Positions 24,240-31,378 of a stretch of 64,000 nt of DNA are shown here, piece by piece (the first letter of the stretch is position 1; every line of letters starts with the position of its first letter). The notes beneath the pieces are model-generated. The model was not told where the DNA came from. It saw only the letters and a program-made list of their open reading frames with translations, and searched no databases. Both the position numbers and the translations under genes were made by a program. The DNA comes from Streptomyces sp. A2-16 (GTDB lineage: Bacteria; Actinomycetota; Actinomycetes; Streptomycetales; Streptomycetaceae): the NCBI RefSeq assembly GCF_018128905.1, contig NZ_CP063808.1, positions 3,410,001 to 3,474,000 on the forward strand. The letters run 5' to 3'.

Positions 24240-24899
24240 ATGACCACGCAGCGGGGCCCGGCACCACACACCGCACCGGAGCACAGTCCCGACGGGGCCG
24301 CCCCCGGTCCCACGGCCGGCGGCGCGGACGCCCTGGAGCGGCTCGGCCGTTCCTGGACCTGGATCCTGGGCTCCGCGATCGCCACGCTGGTACCGGGCGT
24401 CCTCGTCCTGGTCTGGCCGGACGAGACCCTGCACGTCCTCGCTGTCCTGATCGGGCTGTACCTGCTGGTGACCGGAGCGTTCCGGTTCGTCTCCGTCTTC
24501 GCCCGGCGCGCGCCCGGCGAGCGGCTCCTCGGGCTGATCACGGCCGTGCTGTACGTCGTCGCCGGAGTGCTGTGCCTGCGCAACCCGCTCCAGACCATCG
24601 CCACGCTCTCCCTGATCGTCGGGGTCGTCTGGCTCGTGTCCGGGATCCTCACCCTCTACACGGCGATCACCGCCGAGGACCTGCCGCACCGTGCCTTCGT
24701 GCTGGGCGCCGCGGTGATCGGCATCGTCGCCGGGATCGTGGTGCTGGCCCTGCCGGCCGAGTCGGCCCGCGCGCTGACCCGGCTGCTGGGCCTGTGGCTC
24801 GTGCTGCTCGGCCTGTTCGAGCTGGTGCTCGCCCTCGCCTGGCGGGCCGCGCTGCGCCGGTCCGGCATCACGGACCGCCACGAGACAGCCGACGCGTGA
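24240..24899 (+). CDS. HdeD family (DUF308) membrane protein
   Basis: This 219-residue protein has AGGAGAAG four bases before the ATG. After about 40 polar residues come six hydrophobic helices in three repeated pairs (WTWILGSAIATLVPGVLVLVWP, LAVLIGLYLLVTGAFRFV, LGLITAVLYVVAGVLCLRNP, IATLSLIVGVVWLVSGILTLY, LGAAVIGIVAGIVVLALP, LGLWLVLLGLFELVLALAW), the HdeD/DUF308 pattern. HdeD is linked to acid resistance in E. coli, while actinobacterial members are of unknown role. It has a perfect operator-like palindrome and a hairpin leader. The gene for a 450-residue membrane protein follows 40 bp later and is probably in the same operon. Confidence 0.9.
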   Translation: MTTQRGPAPHTAPEHSPDGAAPGPTAGGADALERLGRSWTWILGSAIATLVPGVLVLVWPDETLHVLAVLIGLYLLVTGAFRFVSVFARRAPGERLLGLITAVLYVVAGVLCLRNPLQTIATLSLIVGVVWLVSGILTLYTAITAEDLPHRAFVLGAAVIGIVAGIVVLALPAESARALTRLLGLWLVLLGLFELVLALAWRAALRRSGITDRHETADA

Positions 24900-24939
24900 G
24901 GCCAGGGCCGGCCGGCCGGACCCACTGGGGGGGCACACC

Positions 24940-26292
24940 ATGAATCCCGCGTCGAACTCCGGGGCGCCGGGTGCCGGCGCCGCCACGGGCACCGGCCACG
25001 TCGTGACCGCCGACGAGCACGCCGAGTACCAGCGGCTGCGCCGCGCGGCGACGTTACGCCACCGGCGGGCGCGCACCGCGGGTGCCGCGGTCCTGCTGGT
25101 GCTGACGCTCCTGCTCGCGCCGCTCGCCCTCGTCGCGACCTGGGTCCACGACCAGGTCTCCGACACCGACCGGTATGTGCAGACCGTCGCACCACTGGCC
25201 TCCGAGCCGGCCGTACAGGATGTCGTGATCGACCGGTTGACCGACCGCGTGGTGGCACAGGTGGACGTGGAGGCGATCACGGCCGCGCTCACCAGGACCC
25301 TGGCGGACAACGGGGCACCGCCCCGCGTGGTCGAGGGGGCCGAGTCCCTCACCGCCCCGCTGCGCTCCGCGGTGCGCACCGTCGTGCACCGCACCGTGAG
25401 CCGAGTGGTCACCAGCGAGCTCTTCCAGCAGGCGTGGGAGGGCGCCAACCGGCGGGCCCACGCCACCGTGCTGGCCATGCTCACCGGTGACAGCGACGGC
25501 GCGTTGCGGGCTGCGGGGGACACGGTGCGGCTGGACATCGGTGTGGTCGTGGACCAGGTGCGGCAACGTCTCGTCGACGCCGGCTTCGACAAGGCGGCAG
25601 CCATCCCGGACACCGACCGCAGCGTCCCGTTGTTCCGTACCGAGCAACTGGGCAAGGCCCAGGACGGCATGCGGCTGCTGGACATCCTCGGCACCTGGCT
25701 GCCCGTCCTGACACTCGCCTTCGGCGCCCTCGCCGTGTGGGTCGCCCCCGCACACCGGGTGATGGTGATGATCACCGCACTGGGCGTCGGTCTGATGACG
25801 GTCGTGCTGCTCGTCGCGCTGGTCGTGCTGCGGCGCGTCTACCTGGACTCGGTGCCCTCGGCGACACTGCCGTCCGATGCCGCCGCGGCGATCTTCGACA
25901 CCTTCGTGCGCTTCCTGCGGACGAGCGCCCGCACCCTTCTCGTCGTCTGCCTGCTCACGGCCCTGACCGCCTACCTCCACGGGCCCGGCCGGGTCGCCCG
26001 CGGGGTGCGCGGACTCGCCCTGCGCGGGGCCTCGGGCGCCGGGAGCGCACTGCGCCGCAGGGGGACGACCACCGGCCTCACCGGACAATGGCTGTCCGCC
26101 CACCGGCAGTGGACCACCGGTGTCACCGTCGGCGCGGGTGCCCTCGCCCTCGTCCTGTGGAACCACCCCACCCTCGGCGCGGTGACGCTGGTCCTGGTCC
26201 TTGTTCTGGCGGTGTCGGCGGTCACAGCGGTGCTCGCCGCCGCCCGACCTGCACCGGACACCAGAGACGGACCGGGGGCCGCGGCCGCGTGA
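24940..26292 (+). CDS. Multi-pass membrane protein with a large extracytoplasmic domain and a TTA codon
   Basis: This 450-residue protein has a TM helix at about 48-70, then a roughly 180-residue outside domain (DQVSDTDRYVQTVAPLASEPAVQDVVIDRLTDRVVAQVDVEAI...). It then has four or more helices from about residue 245 on (LPVLTLAFGALAVWVA, VMVMITALGVGLMTVVLLVALVVL, TLLVVCLLTALTAYL and two near the end). Codon 39 is TTA (25054-25056), so translation may depend on bldA. The outer domain with DTDRYVQTVAPLAxxPAVQ recurs in unnamed Streptomyces proteins, from memory. It likely shares a transcript with HdeD. Function is unknown. Confidence 0.8.
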   Translation: MNPASNSGAPGAGAATGTGHVVTADEHAEYQRLRRAATLRHRRARTAGAAVLLVLTLLLAPLALVATWVHDQVSDTDRYVQTVAPLASEPAVQDVVIDRLTDRVVAQVDVEAITAALTRTLADNGAPPRVVEGAESLTAPLRSAVRTVVHRTVSRVVTSELFQQAWEGANRRAHATVLAMLTGDSDGALRAAGDTVRLDIGVVVDQVRQRLVDAGFDKAAAIPDTDRSVPLFRTEQLGKAQDGMRLLDILGTWLPVLTLAFGALAVWVAPAHRVMVMITALGVGLMTVVLLVALVVLRRVYLDSVPSATLPSDAAAAIFDTFVRFLRTSARTLLVVCLLTALTAYLHGPGRVARGVRGLALRGASGAGSALRRRGTTTGLTGQWLSAHRQWTTGVTVGAGALALVLWNHPTLGAVTLVLVLVLAVSAVTAVLAAARPAPDTRDGPGAAAA

Positions 26293-26698
26293 GCCGTCGT
26301 GCAGGGCCTTCCGGCCGACTCCGTGTGCGCCGTGCTGGGCGTTCGGGGCGACACGCTCGACGAGATCCGCCGGACCTGCCCGGTCACAGGGCCGCCGGCC
26401 GGCGCAGGCGCCGACGCGGGGACTCGGTGAGTCCGGCCGCTGGGACCGGTCCTCACGTTGCCGTCCCGGCTGATCGGCGTCTTCCCCGTCGCCGTCTCGG
26501 GCCTGGTCGTGGGGGAGAGCGTCGCCTCCGGCGCGCCGTACCGGAGGTGTCCGTCCCGCGTGCTCGTCCTCCGTCCCGTGGCCCCGGCCGGGGCCCCCAT
26601 CACCCGGCGCGGGTGAAGCCGTCGGCTTCTTGCCGTGGGCACGCTGAGGACGGCACAGACAGGCGGCCGGGCGAAGGCCCCGGACGGAGGAGAGAGAC
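26293..26698. other. 406-bp intergenic stretch with a possible gene remnant
   Basis: No convincing intact gene is here. A GTG at 26299 opens a 43-codon frame (VQGLPADSVCAVLGVRGDTL...) that stops at 26430 and then stays open in the same frame with sequence such as LPSRLIGVFPVAVSGLVVGES, which could be one decayed gene broken by a stop. No family is recognisable. The last 100 bp hold the operator-like palindrome and the leader of the SHOCT gene. Confidence 0.4.
26600..26616 (+). promoter_or_regulatory. TCACCC-N5-GGGTGA operator, SHOCT gene (perfect)
   Basis: TCACCC GGCGC GGGTGA lies 82 nt before the SHOCT-protein start. Arms of six bases are perfect, and the distance is like that at the small-protein (81) and SulP (85) genes. 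Confidence 0.65.
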
Positions 26699-27163
26699 AT
26701 GAGTGCGTCCACGTACCTCGCGTACGACTATCCGCTGCTGAGCGTCTTCTGGTCCATGCTGTGGTTCTTCCTGTGGATCATGTGGTTCGTCCTGCTCTTC
26801 CGGGTCGTCGTCGACATCTTCCGCGACGACGGCCTCAGCGGTTGGGCCAAGGCCGGCTGGCTGGTGTTCACGATCGTCCTGCCCTTCCTGGGTGTGTTCG
26901 TCTACGTCATCGCCCGCGGCAAGAACATGGGCCGTCGCGAGGTCGCCCAGGCGCGCGCACAGCAGCAGGCCTTCGACTCGTACATCCGTGAGACCGCCAA
27001 GGACGGCGGCAGGACCAGCAGTGCCGACGAGCTCGCCAAGCTGTCGCAGATCCGCGCCAGCGGCGACATCACGGACGAGGAGTTCGCCAGGGCGAAGGAA
27101 CTGGTCCTGAGCGGCCACGGCTCCGGAACCTCCTCCGGCGCCGCTGCCACCTCCCGGCGCTGA
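26699..27163 (+). CDS. SHOCT/PLDc_N-type membrane protein
   Basis: This 154-residue protein has a GGAGGAGAG ribosome site. Two N-terminal membrane helices (YPLLSVFWSMLWFFLWIMWFVLLFRVVVDIF and WLVFTIVLPFLGVFVYVIAR) with an intervening DDGLSGWAKAGW match the PLDc_N-type domain. A charged coiled region (REVAQARAQQQAFDSYIRETA) leads to a C-terminal SHOCT motif, ADELAKLSQIRASGDITDEEFARAKELVL. SHOCT segments are thought to mediate oligomerisation. The protein is probably a small membrane-bound regulator or scaffold of the stress block. A DUF7144 gene follows 32 bp later, likely in the same operon. Confidence 0.88.
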   Translation: MSASTYLAYDYPLLSVFWSMLWFFLWIMWFVLLFRVVVDIFRDDGLSGWAKAGWLVFTIVLPFLGVFVYVIARGKNMGRREVAQARAQQQAFDSYIRETAKDGGRTSSADELAKLSQIRASGDITDEEFARAKELVLSGHGSGTSSGAAATSRR

Positions 27164-27195
27164 GCACGCCGGGCCGATCGAAACGAGGGGTCAGG

Positions 27196-27645
27196 ATGAC
27201 CACCACACACACCACATCGCAACGCTCCACCGCCAAGCAGGACTGGGCCGCCGGCACGATGGTCTTCGCGGCCGTCATGCTGATGCTCGCCGGGGTGCTC
27301 GACATCTTCCGGGGCATCATGGCCATCGCCGAGGACGACGTCTTCGTCACGACGCGGAACTACGTCTTCGAGTTCGACCTGACCAGCTGGGGCTGGATCC
27401 ACCTCGCGCTGGGAGCGATCGGCGTGGTGGTGAGTCTCGGACTCTTCCGCGCGGCCACCTGGGCGCGGGTGGCAGGCGTCGCCATCGCCGGACTCATCAT
27501 CATCGCCAACTTCCTCTCCCTGCCGTACTACCCGGCCTGGTCGATCGTGATGATCGCGATCTCGGGGTTCATCATCTGGGCCCTGTGCGTGGTCCGGCGT
27601 GACGACTCCTTCGAGCCGTTCGAGCGTCCTGGGCGCAATATTTGA
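27196..27645 (+). CDS. DUF7144-type membrane protein
   Basis: This is a 149-residue protein with four membrane helices: AAGTMVFAAVMLMLAGVLDIFRGIMAI, WIHLALGAIGVVVSLGLF, VAGVAIAGLIIIANFLSLP and WSIVMIAISGFIIWALCVV. The sequence LAGxLDIFRGIMAIAEDDVFV followed by YVFEFDLTSWGWIHLALG is characteristic of the DUF7144 group of actinobacterial membrane proteins. Role is unknown. It follows the SHOCT gene at 32 bp and precedes the lipid-kinase-like gene at 58 bp on the same strand, so the three may be co-transcribed. Confidence 0.88.
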   Translation: MTTTHTTSQRSTAKQDWAAGTMVFAAVMLMLAGVLDIFRGIMAIAEDDVFVTTRNYVFEFDLTSWGWIHLALGAIGVVVSLGLFRAATWARVAGVAIAGLIIIANFLSLPYYPAWSIVMIAISGFIIWALCVVRRDDSFEPFERPGRNI

Positions 27646-27703
27646 CGACCCGTCACATCTGGAGTCCGTGGGTACGGAGGACGCCGGGAGGGAGGGCGAG
27701 GGG

Positions 27704-29065
27704 ATGGGACGGCACCAGGCCAGCGATACGCACCCCGGCAGCGCGTTCCGGGCACGCCTCGCCCTCCTCGCCCTGCTGTGCAGCATCCTGGTGCCGCTCC
27801 TCGTGGCCGGACTGCGCAGTGTGCTGTGGGCCCTCGTCGGCATCGCCGGACTGGCGATCGCCGCCGTCGGGGTGTGGTGGACCCTGGCCCACACCGGAGC
27901 GTTGCGCGTCCTCGGCCTGGTGCTGTCGGTGACCGCCCCGCTCACTGTGCTCGCTCTCTACAGCGCGTCGGGGATGCTGGGGCCGGCCTGTCTGTCCCTG
28001 GCCCTGTGGATGCTGGCCGTCGCCTCCGCACGCACCGCCCTGGCACCCCCGCGCTCCGCCGCCGGGCGGGTGGAGGCACCTCACGATCCCTGGATCGTCA
28101 TGAACCCGCGCTCCGGCGGCGGCAAGGTGGGGCGCTTCGACCTGGTGGAGAAGGCCCGGGCGGCGGGCGCCCGCGTCGTGCTGCTCGACGGACACCAGGA
28201 CGTGGCTGGCCTCGCGACGCAGGCCGTGGCAGAGGGCGCCGATCTGCTGGCGGTGGCCGGCGGTGACGGAACCCAGGCCCTGGTGGCCGAGGTGGCGGCC
28301 CGCCACGACGTGCCCTTCGCGGTGATCCCCGCGGGCACCCGCAATCACTTCGCCCTCGATCTCGGCCTCGACCGCGACGACCCGGCAGCGGCGCTCCAGG
28401 CCCTCACCGACGGCGTCGAACTCCGCGTGGACCTCGGGTTCGCCGCCGACCGCGTGTTCGTCAACAACGCCTCGTTCGGGACGTACGCGTCCGTCGTCGC
28501 CGACCCCGCCTACCGCGACGCCAAGCTCCACACGACACTGCGGACCCTCCCCGGCCTCCTCACCGGGGAGGACGCGCCGGGTCTGCGGATGCGGGCCGAC
28601 GGCACGAGCGTCGGCGGACTCCAGGCGCTGCTCGTCAGCAACAACCCCTATCTGCGGGCGGTCGACGCGGGCCGTCCAGGGCGCCGGGAACGGCTGGACT
28701 CGGGACTGCTCGGAGTGCTGGGCGTGCGGGTGGCGAACACCGCCCAGGCGGCTCGCCTGGTGCGCGGCGGGCGCTCCGGGTCCCTTCTGCGGCTGCGCGC
28801 CGACGAGGTCGTCGTGGACGCCGACACCGCCGACATCGCGGTCGGCATCGACGGCGAGCACGTCGTGCTGCCGACCCCGGTGGTGTGCCGGACCGAGCCC
28901 GGAGCACTGCGGGTCCACGTCCCCCGCCACCGCCCCGGCAAGCCCCTCGCCGGAGCACCGGCCGACTGGCCGCGGGTAGCGCGCCTGGCCCGAGGCGGGC
29001 TGTTCACGCACAGGCGCGGAACGACGGCGACCGAGCCGGATCACGGCCGTAAGCGGCACGTCTGA
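27704..29065 (+). CDS. Diacylglycerol kinase-family protein with N-terminal membrane helices
   Basis: The protein is 453 residues from the ATG at 27704, which follows a GGGAGGGAGGG stretch. The N-terminal about 110 residues hold four to five membrane helices. The catalytic domain then has WIVMNPRSGGGKVGR (nucleotide-binding start), AVAGGDGTQALVAEVA (the GGDGT motif) and FAVIPAGTRNHFALDLGL, all features of the DAGK/sphingosine-kinase fold. It would phosphorylate a membrane lipid, perhaps diacylglycerol; the exact substrate is not fixed. The fused membrane part is less usual. The same frame stays open upstream to 27599, overlapping the DUF7144 gene, but that start has no ribosome site. Confidence 0.9.
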   Translation: MGRHQASDTHPGSAFRARLALLALLCSILVPLLVAGLRSVLWALVGIAGLAIAAVGVWWTLAHTGALRVLGLVLSVTAPLTVLALYSASGMLGPACLSLALWMLAVASARTALAPPRSAAGRVEAPHDPWIVMNPRSGGGKVGRFDLVEKARAAGARVVLLDGHQDVAGLATQAVAEGADLLAVAGGDGTQALVAEVAARHDVPFAVIPAGTRNHFALDLGLDRDDPAAALQALTDGVELRVDLGFAADRVFVNNASFGTYASVVADPAYRDAKLHTTLRTLPGLLTGEDAPGLRMRADGTSVGGLQALLVSNNPYLRAVDAGRPGRRERLDSGLLGVLGVRVANTAQAARLVRGGRSGSLLRLRADEVVVDADTADIAVGIDGEHVVLPTPVVCRTEPGALRVHVPRHRPGKPLAGAPADWPRVARLARGGLFTHRRGTTATEPDHGRKRHV

Positions 29066-29280
29066 CCGTCACCCGTCCGTGCTGGATCCGGACGTGAGCG
29101 GGCGGTCCGGTCGGCTGGGAACGGACCTTTGACGGCCTCCGTCCGTGAGGGCCAAGCGAACACGCGGCCGGGAGTCGGACGGTCCCGGTCCGGCCGTGCG
29201 TCTTCGAGGTCGGCCCCCATGTCCTCTTCGGCGGCCCCCTGTGCACCCATACCGCGTCGGCCCACCGTGGGACGCGCTCG

Positions 29281-29316
29281 GCCCGGTGCGCCCGGTGCGC
29301 CCGGTGCACCCGGTGC
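29281..29316. repeat. Four 9-bp tandem repeats (GCCCGGTGC)
   Basis: GCCCGGTGC is repeated at 29281, 29290 and 29299, with a fourth copy ACCCGGTGC at 29308. It lies in the 331-bp gap between two convergent genes, just before a strong hairpin. No open frame in the gap looks like a gene. Confidence 0.8.
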
Positions 29317-29329
29317 GCTGCACACGGCT

Positions 29330-29362
29330 CTCCGGCCGGGAGCGGAGTGCTCCCGGCCGGAG
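29330..29362. terminator. Probable bidirectional terminator between convergent genes
   Basis: CTCCGGCCGGGAGC (29330-29343) pairs perfectly with GCTCCCGGCCGGAG (29349-29362) across the five-base loop GGAGT. It stands between the 3' ends of the lipid-kinase-like gene (+) and the DUF6325 gene (-), where a symmetric stem could end both transcripts. Confidence 0.75.
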
Positions 29363-29396
29363 CGAACGGATCAAGCGGGTCTACGTCACCCCGTCG

Positions 29397-29942
29397 TCAC
29401 CCTGTCCTCGCGGTCAAACGGCCGGAGGCCTGTTGCGCGGCCGTCAGGTCGTCGACGGTCTGTGTCGTCGCCAGCAGCTCGGCCGCCACCGGAGCCAGGG
29501 CCTCAGGTGTCAGGAACCCCTCCGCGACGGGCAGACCGCCCGCCTCCCTGATGGCCTCGCGCAGCGGCTTGGCCCACAGGTGCTCCAGCAGTACGAAGGC
29601 CGCCGCCGTGCCCGGCAGGAGTTCCTCCGCCAGCGCCCTGAGGTCGTTCGGGGTGAACCCGAACGCCTTCGTGCCAGGGCCGTACTCCGGTGCGTCGCCG
29701 GTGGCGTCCGGGATGCGCGGCGTCAGACCGAGCAGGGACTCGACGGTCTCACCCATGCCCTCCGACTCGTAGTTGAGACCAATGGTGTCGCCGTCGATCT
29801 CCTTCTGCAGGAACAGCAAGTCCAGGACCCGGATCTGCCCCTTGCTCTCCAGGACCCCCAACTCCTCGAGAACGCGGCCCTCGAACGCCGCGTCGGGGCC
29901 GAACTCGATGGTCAGCAGTTGCACCGGCCCGAGTGTCGCCAT
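29397..29942 (-). CDS. DUF6325 family protein
   Basis: This 181-residue soluble protein starts at the ATG 29942 after an AGGGAGAG ribosome site; the longer frame to 30005 lacks one. It begins ATLGPVQLLTIEFGPDAAFEGRVLEELGVLESKGQIRVLDLLFLQKEIDGDT, the DUF6325 pattern (MGPVxxLxxxF...LxxLxxxGxIRxxDLLFVxKxxDG). The C-terminal half is helical with AAAFVLLEHLWAKPLREAIREAGG. Members occur across actinobacteria in stress gene sets, with no defined activity. An operator-like palindrome lies 59 nt upstream, inside the 3' end of the RDD gene. Confidence 0.88.
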   Translation of the reverse strand: MATLGPVQLLTIEFGPDAAFEGRVLEELGVLESKGQIRVLDLLFLQKEIDGDTIGLNYESEGMGETVESLLGLTPRIPDATGDAPEYGPGTKAFGFTPNDLRALAEELLPGTAAAFVLLEHLWAKPLREAIREAGGLPVAEGFLTPEALAPVAAELLATTQTVDDLTAAQQASGRLTARTG

Positions 29943-29970
29943 GGTTTCTCTCCCTTCCTCCGCCCCCGGC

Positions 29971-30501
29971 TCATCCCATACGGCCACGCCCGCCCCTGGC
30001 TTCACCCGCAGGAGGTGAGCCCACCGGACGGCCGTGCGTGCCGCCGTACCAGTCGTGCACCACCGCGCTGCCCGTCAACACGTCCTGAAGCGACGCCCCG
30101 TGCCGGCTGAACGGGATCCACAGCAGCCCGACGGGCAGGGCGACACACAGAACGGCCCGGAGCAGGGCGATGCCCGACGTGAGGCGCCGCCCCGAACCGT
30201 CCGTCACCCGCAGGCCCATCAACTGGTCCCCGGCGGTGCGGCCGCCGAAGACCCAGCCGGCGGCGAGGTAGACGACGAGGACCGTGTAGCCGAAGGCCAC
30301 GGTGAAACCGGGCCCGGGATCCGGGAAGGCGAAGGGCTGTCCGGTCAGCAGACTGCGTGCCGCGGCGTATCCGGACTGGAGGGCGAGAAGGATCCCCAGC
30401 ACCACGAAGGTGTCGATGGCGGCCGCCACCGTGCGCGACACGAGCCCCGCGGGACTCCCTTGGATCTCCGGCGGCCGACGGGTGCGGGACGGGGCTGTCA
30501 C
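29971..30501 (-). CDS. RDD family membrane protein
   Basis: This 176-residue protein starts at a GTG overlapping the stop of the upstream repeat protein by four bases (GTGA). The RDD domain is visible: GLVSRTVAAAIDTFVVLGILLAL (with the R/D pair), FTVAFGYTVLVVYLAAGWVFGGRTAGDQLMGLRVTD, LLRAVLCVALPVGLLWIPFSRHGASLQDVLTGSAVVHDW. Three or four membrane helices are predicted. Some RDD proteins act in ion exchange, but most are uncharacterised. The tight overlap with the nonapeptide-repeat gene implies the two act together. The end of the gene carries the DUF6325 operator-like site. Confidence 0.88.
   Translation of the reverse strand: MTAPSRTRRPPEIQGSPAGLVSRTVAAAIDTFVVLGILLALQSGYAAARSLLTGQPFAFPDPGPGFTVAFGYTVLVVYLAAGWVFGGRTAGDQLMGLRVTDGSGRRLTSGIALLRAVLCVALPVGLLWIPFSRHGASLQDVLTGSAVVHDWYGGTHGRPVGSPPAGEARGGRGRMG
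30002..30018 (-). promoter_or_regulatory. TCACCC-N5-GGGTGA-type operator, DUF6325 gene (one mismatch)
   Basis: Read on the minus strand the site is TCACCT CCTGC GGGTGA, 59 nt before the DUF6325 start. It lies within the last codons of the RDD gene, so coding constraint could contribute to it; it is the least independent of the seven sites. Confidence 0.42.
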
Positions 30502-31373
30502 GGTGACTCCACCGGTGCGGCCGGACCGTCCGGGCGCCCGTCCGTGTGTCCGTCCGTGTGTCCGCCCGGGTGTCCGTCCGCTCCGGACGGACCGGCTCGA
30601 CGGAGCAGCCGGTCCGTGATCCGCTGCACGAGCCGGTCGGCACGGGCGTTCTGCTCGCGGAACGAGTCCAGCGTCTCCGCGGTGATGCTTCCTCCGGTGT
30701 CCCTGACCACCCGGCCGAGGTCGAGCTCGTCGAGAACCGACTCGGCGTACGCCACGAGGTCGACGCGGGCGAGGACGGTGTCCGGGTCGACACGGGCGAG
30801 AACCCCGTCCAGGTCCACCCGGGCGAGAACGCCGTCCAGGTCGACACGGGCCACCACCGCGTCCGGATCGACGCGGGCGAGGACGCTGTCCAGGTCCACC
30901 CGGGCCAGCACGGCGTCCAGGTCGATGCGCGCGGCGACGCGGTCGACGTCCAGTCGGTCGGCCACCGCGTCGATGTCGATCTCGTCGAGGACGGCGGCGG
31001 CGACCGCCCGCACCAGCGCCCGGGTGCGCAGCGCCGCCTCGTCGCGTGCCCGCAGCCGCTCCGCCGCGCCGAGCGCCGTCCAGCGCGCGACCCGCCGGCC
31101 GACGGCATGGGCAGCACCGGACGGCACCAGCAGGCGCACTGCGGCGCGGGTACCGGGTACGGCGACGGCACCGACACCCGTCAGGACCCACGACGACCGG
31201 CGCCGCAGCTCCAGTACGAGGCCGAGCGCCGCGTCCGGCACGGCGGAGGCGCTCCGGGCCCGTGCGTGTGCCGCGTCCCGCGCGGTGTCGGCGACGGCCC
31301 GCACGGCGAGATCGACCAGCCCCACGGCCAGCCGTGCCGCCTCCGCGGCGGCCCTCCTGTCGTTGCTGCCCAT
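30498..31373 (-). CDS. Nonapeptide-repeat protein, RDD partner
   Basis: This 291-residue protein has an AGGAGGTGAAG ribosome site before ATG 31373. Its centre is a row of about nine near-perfect nine-residue units of the type DLDAVLARV (DLDSVLARV, DPDAVVARV, DLDGVLARV twice, DPDTVLARV), led in by IDIDAVADRL and DVDRVAARI. The regular D-x-D-x-V-L-x-R-V spacing predicts a repeating amphipathic solenoid or long helix. The N-terminal part is Ala/Arg-rich with no strong membrane helix. The C-terminus has a Gly/His/Asp tail with DGHPGGHTDGHTDG, which could bind metal. The function is unknown; it is coupled to RDD downstream. Confidence 0.82.
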   Translation of the reverse strand: MGSNDRRAAAEAARLAVGLVDLAVRAVADTARDAAHARARSASAVPDAALGLVLELRRRSSWVLTGVGAVAVPGTRAAVRLLVPSGAAHAVGRRVARWTALGAAERLRARDEAALRTRALVRAVAAAVLDEIDIDAVADRLDVDRVAARIDLDAVLARVDLDSVLARVDPDAVVARVDLDGVLARVDLDGVLARVDPDTVLARVDLVAYAESVLDELDLGRVVRDTGGSITAETLDSFREQNARADRLVQRITDRLLRRAGPSGADGHPGGHTDGHTDGRPDGPAAPVESP

Positions 31374-31378
31374 CCGCT

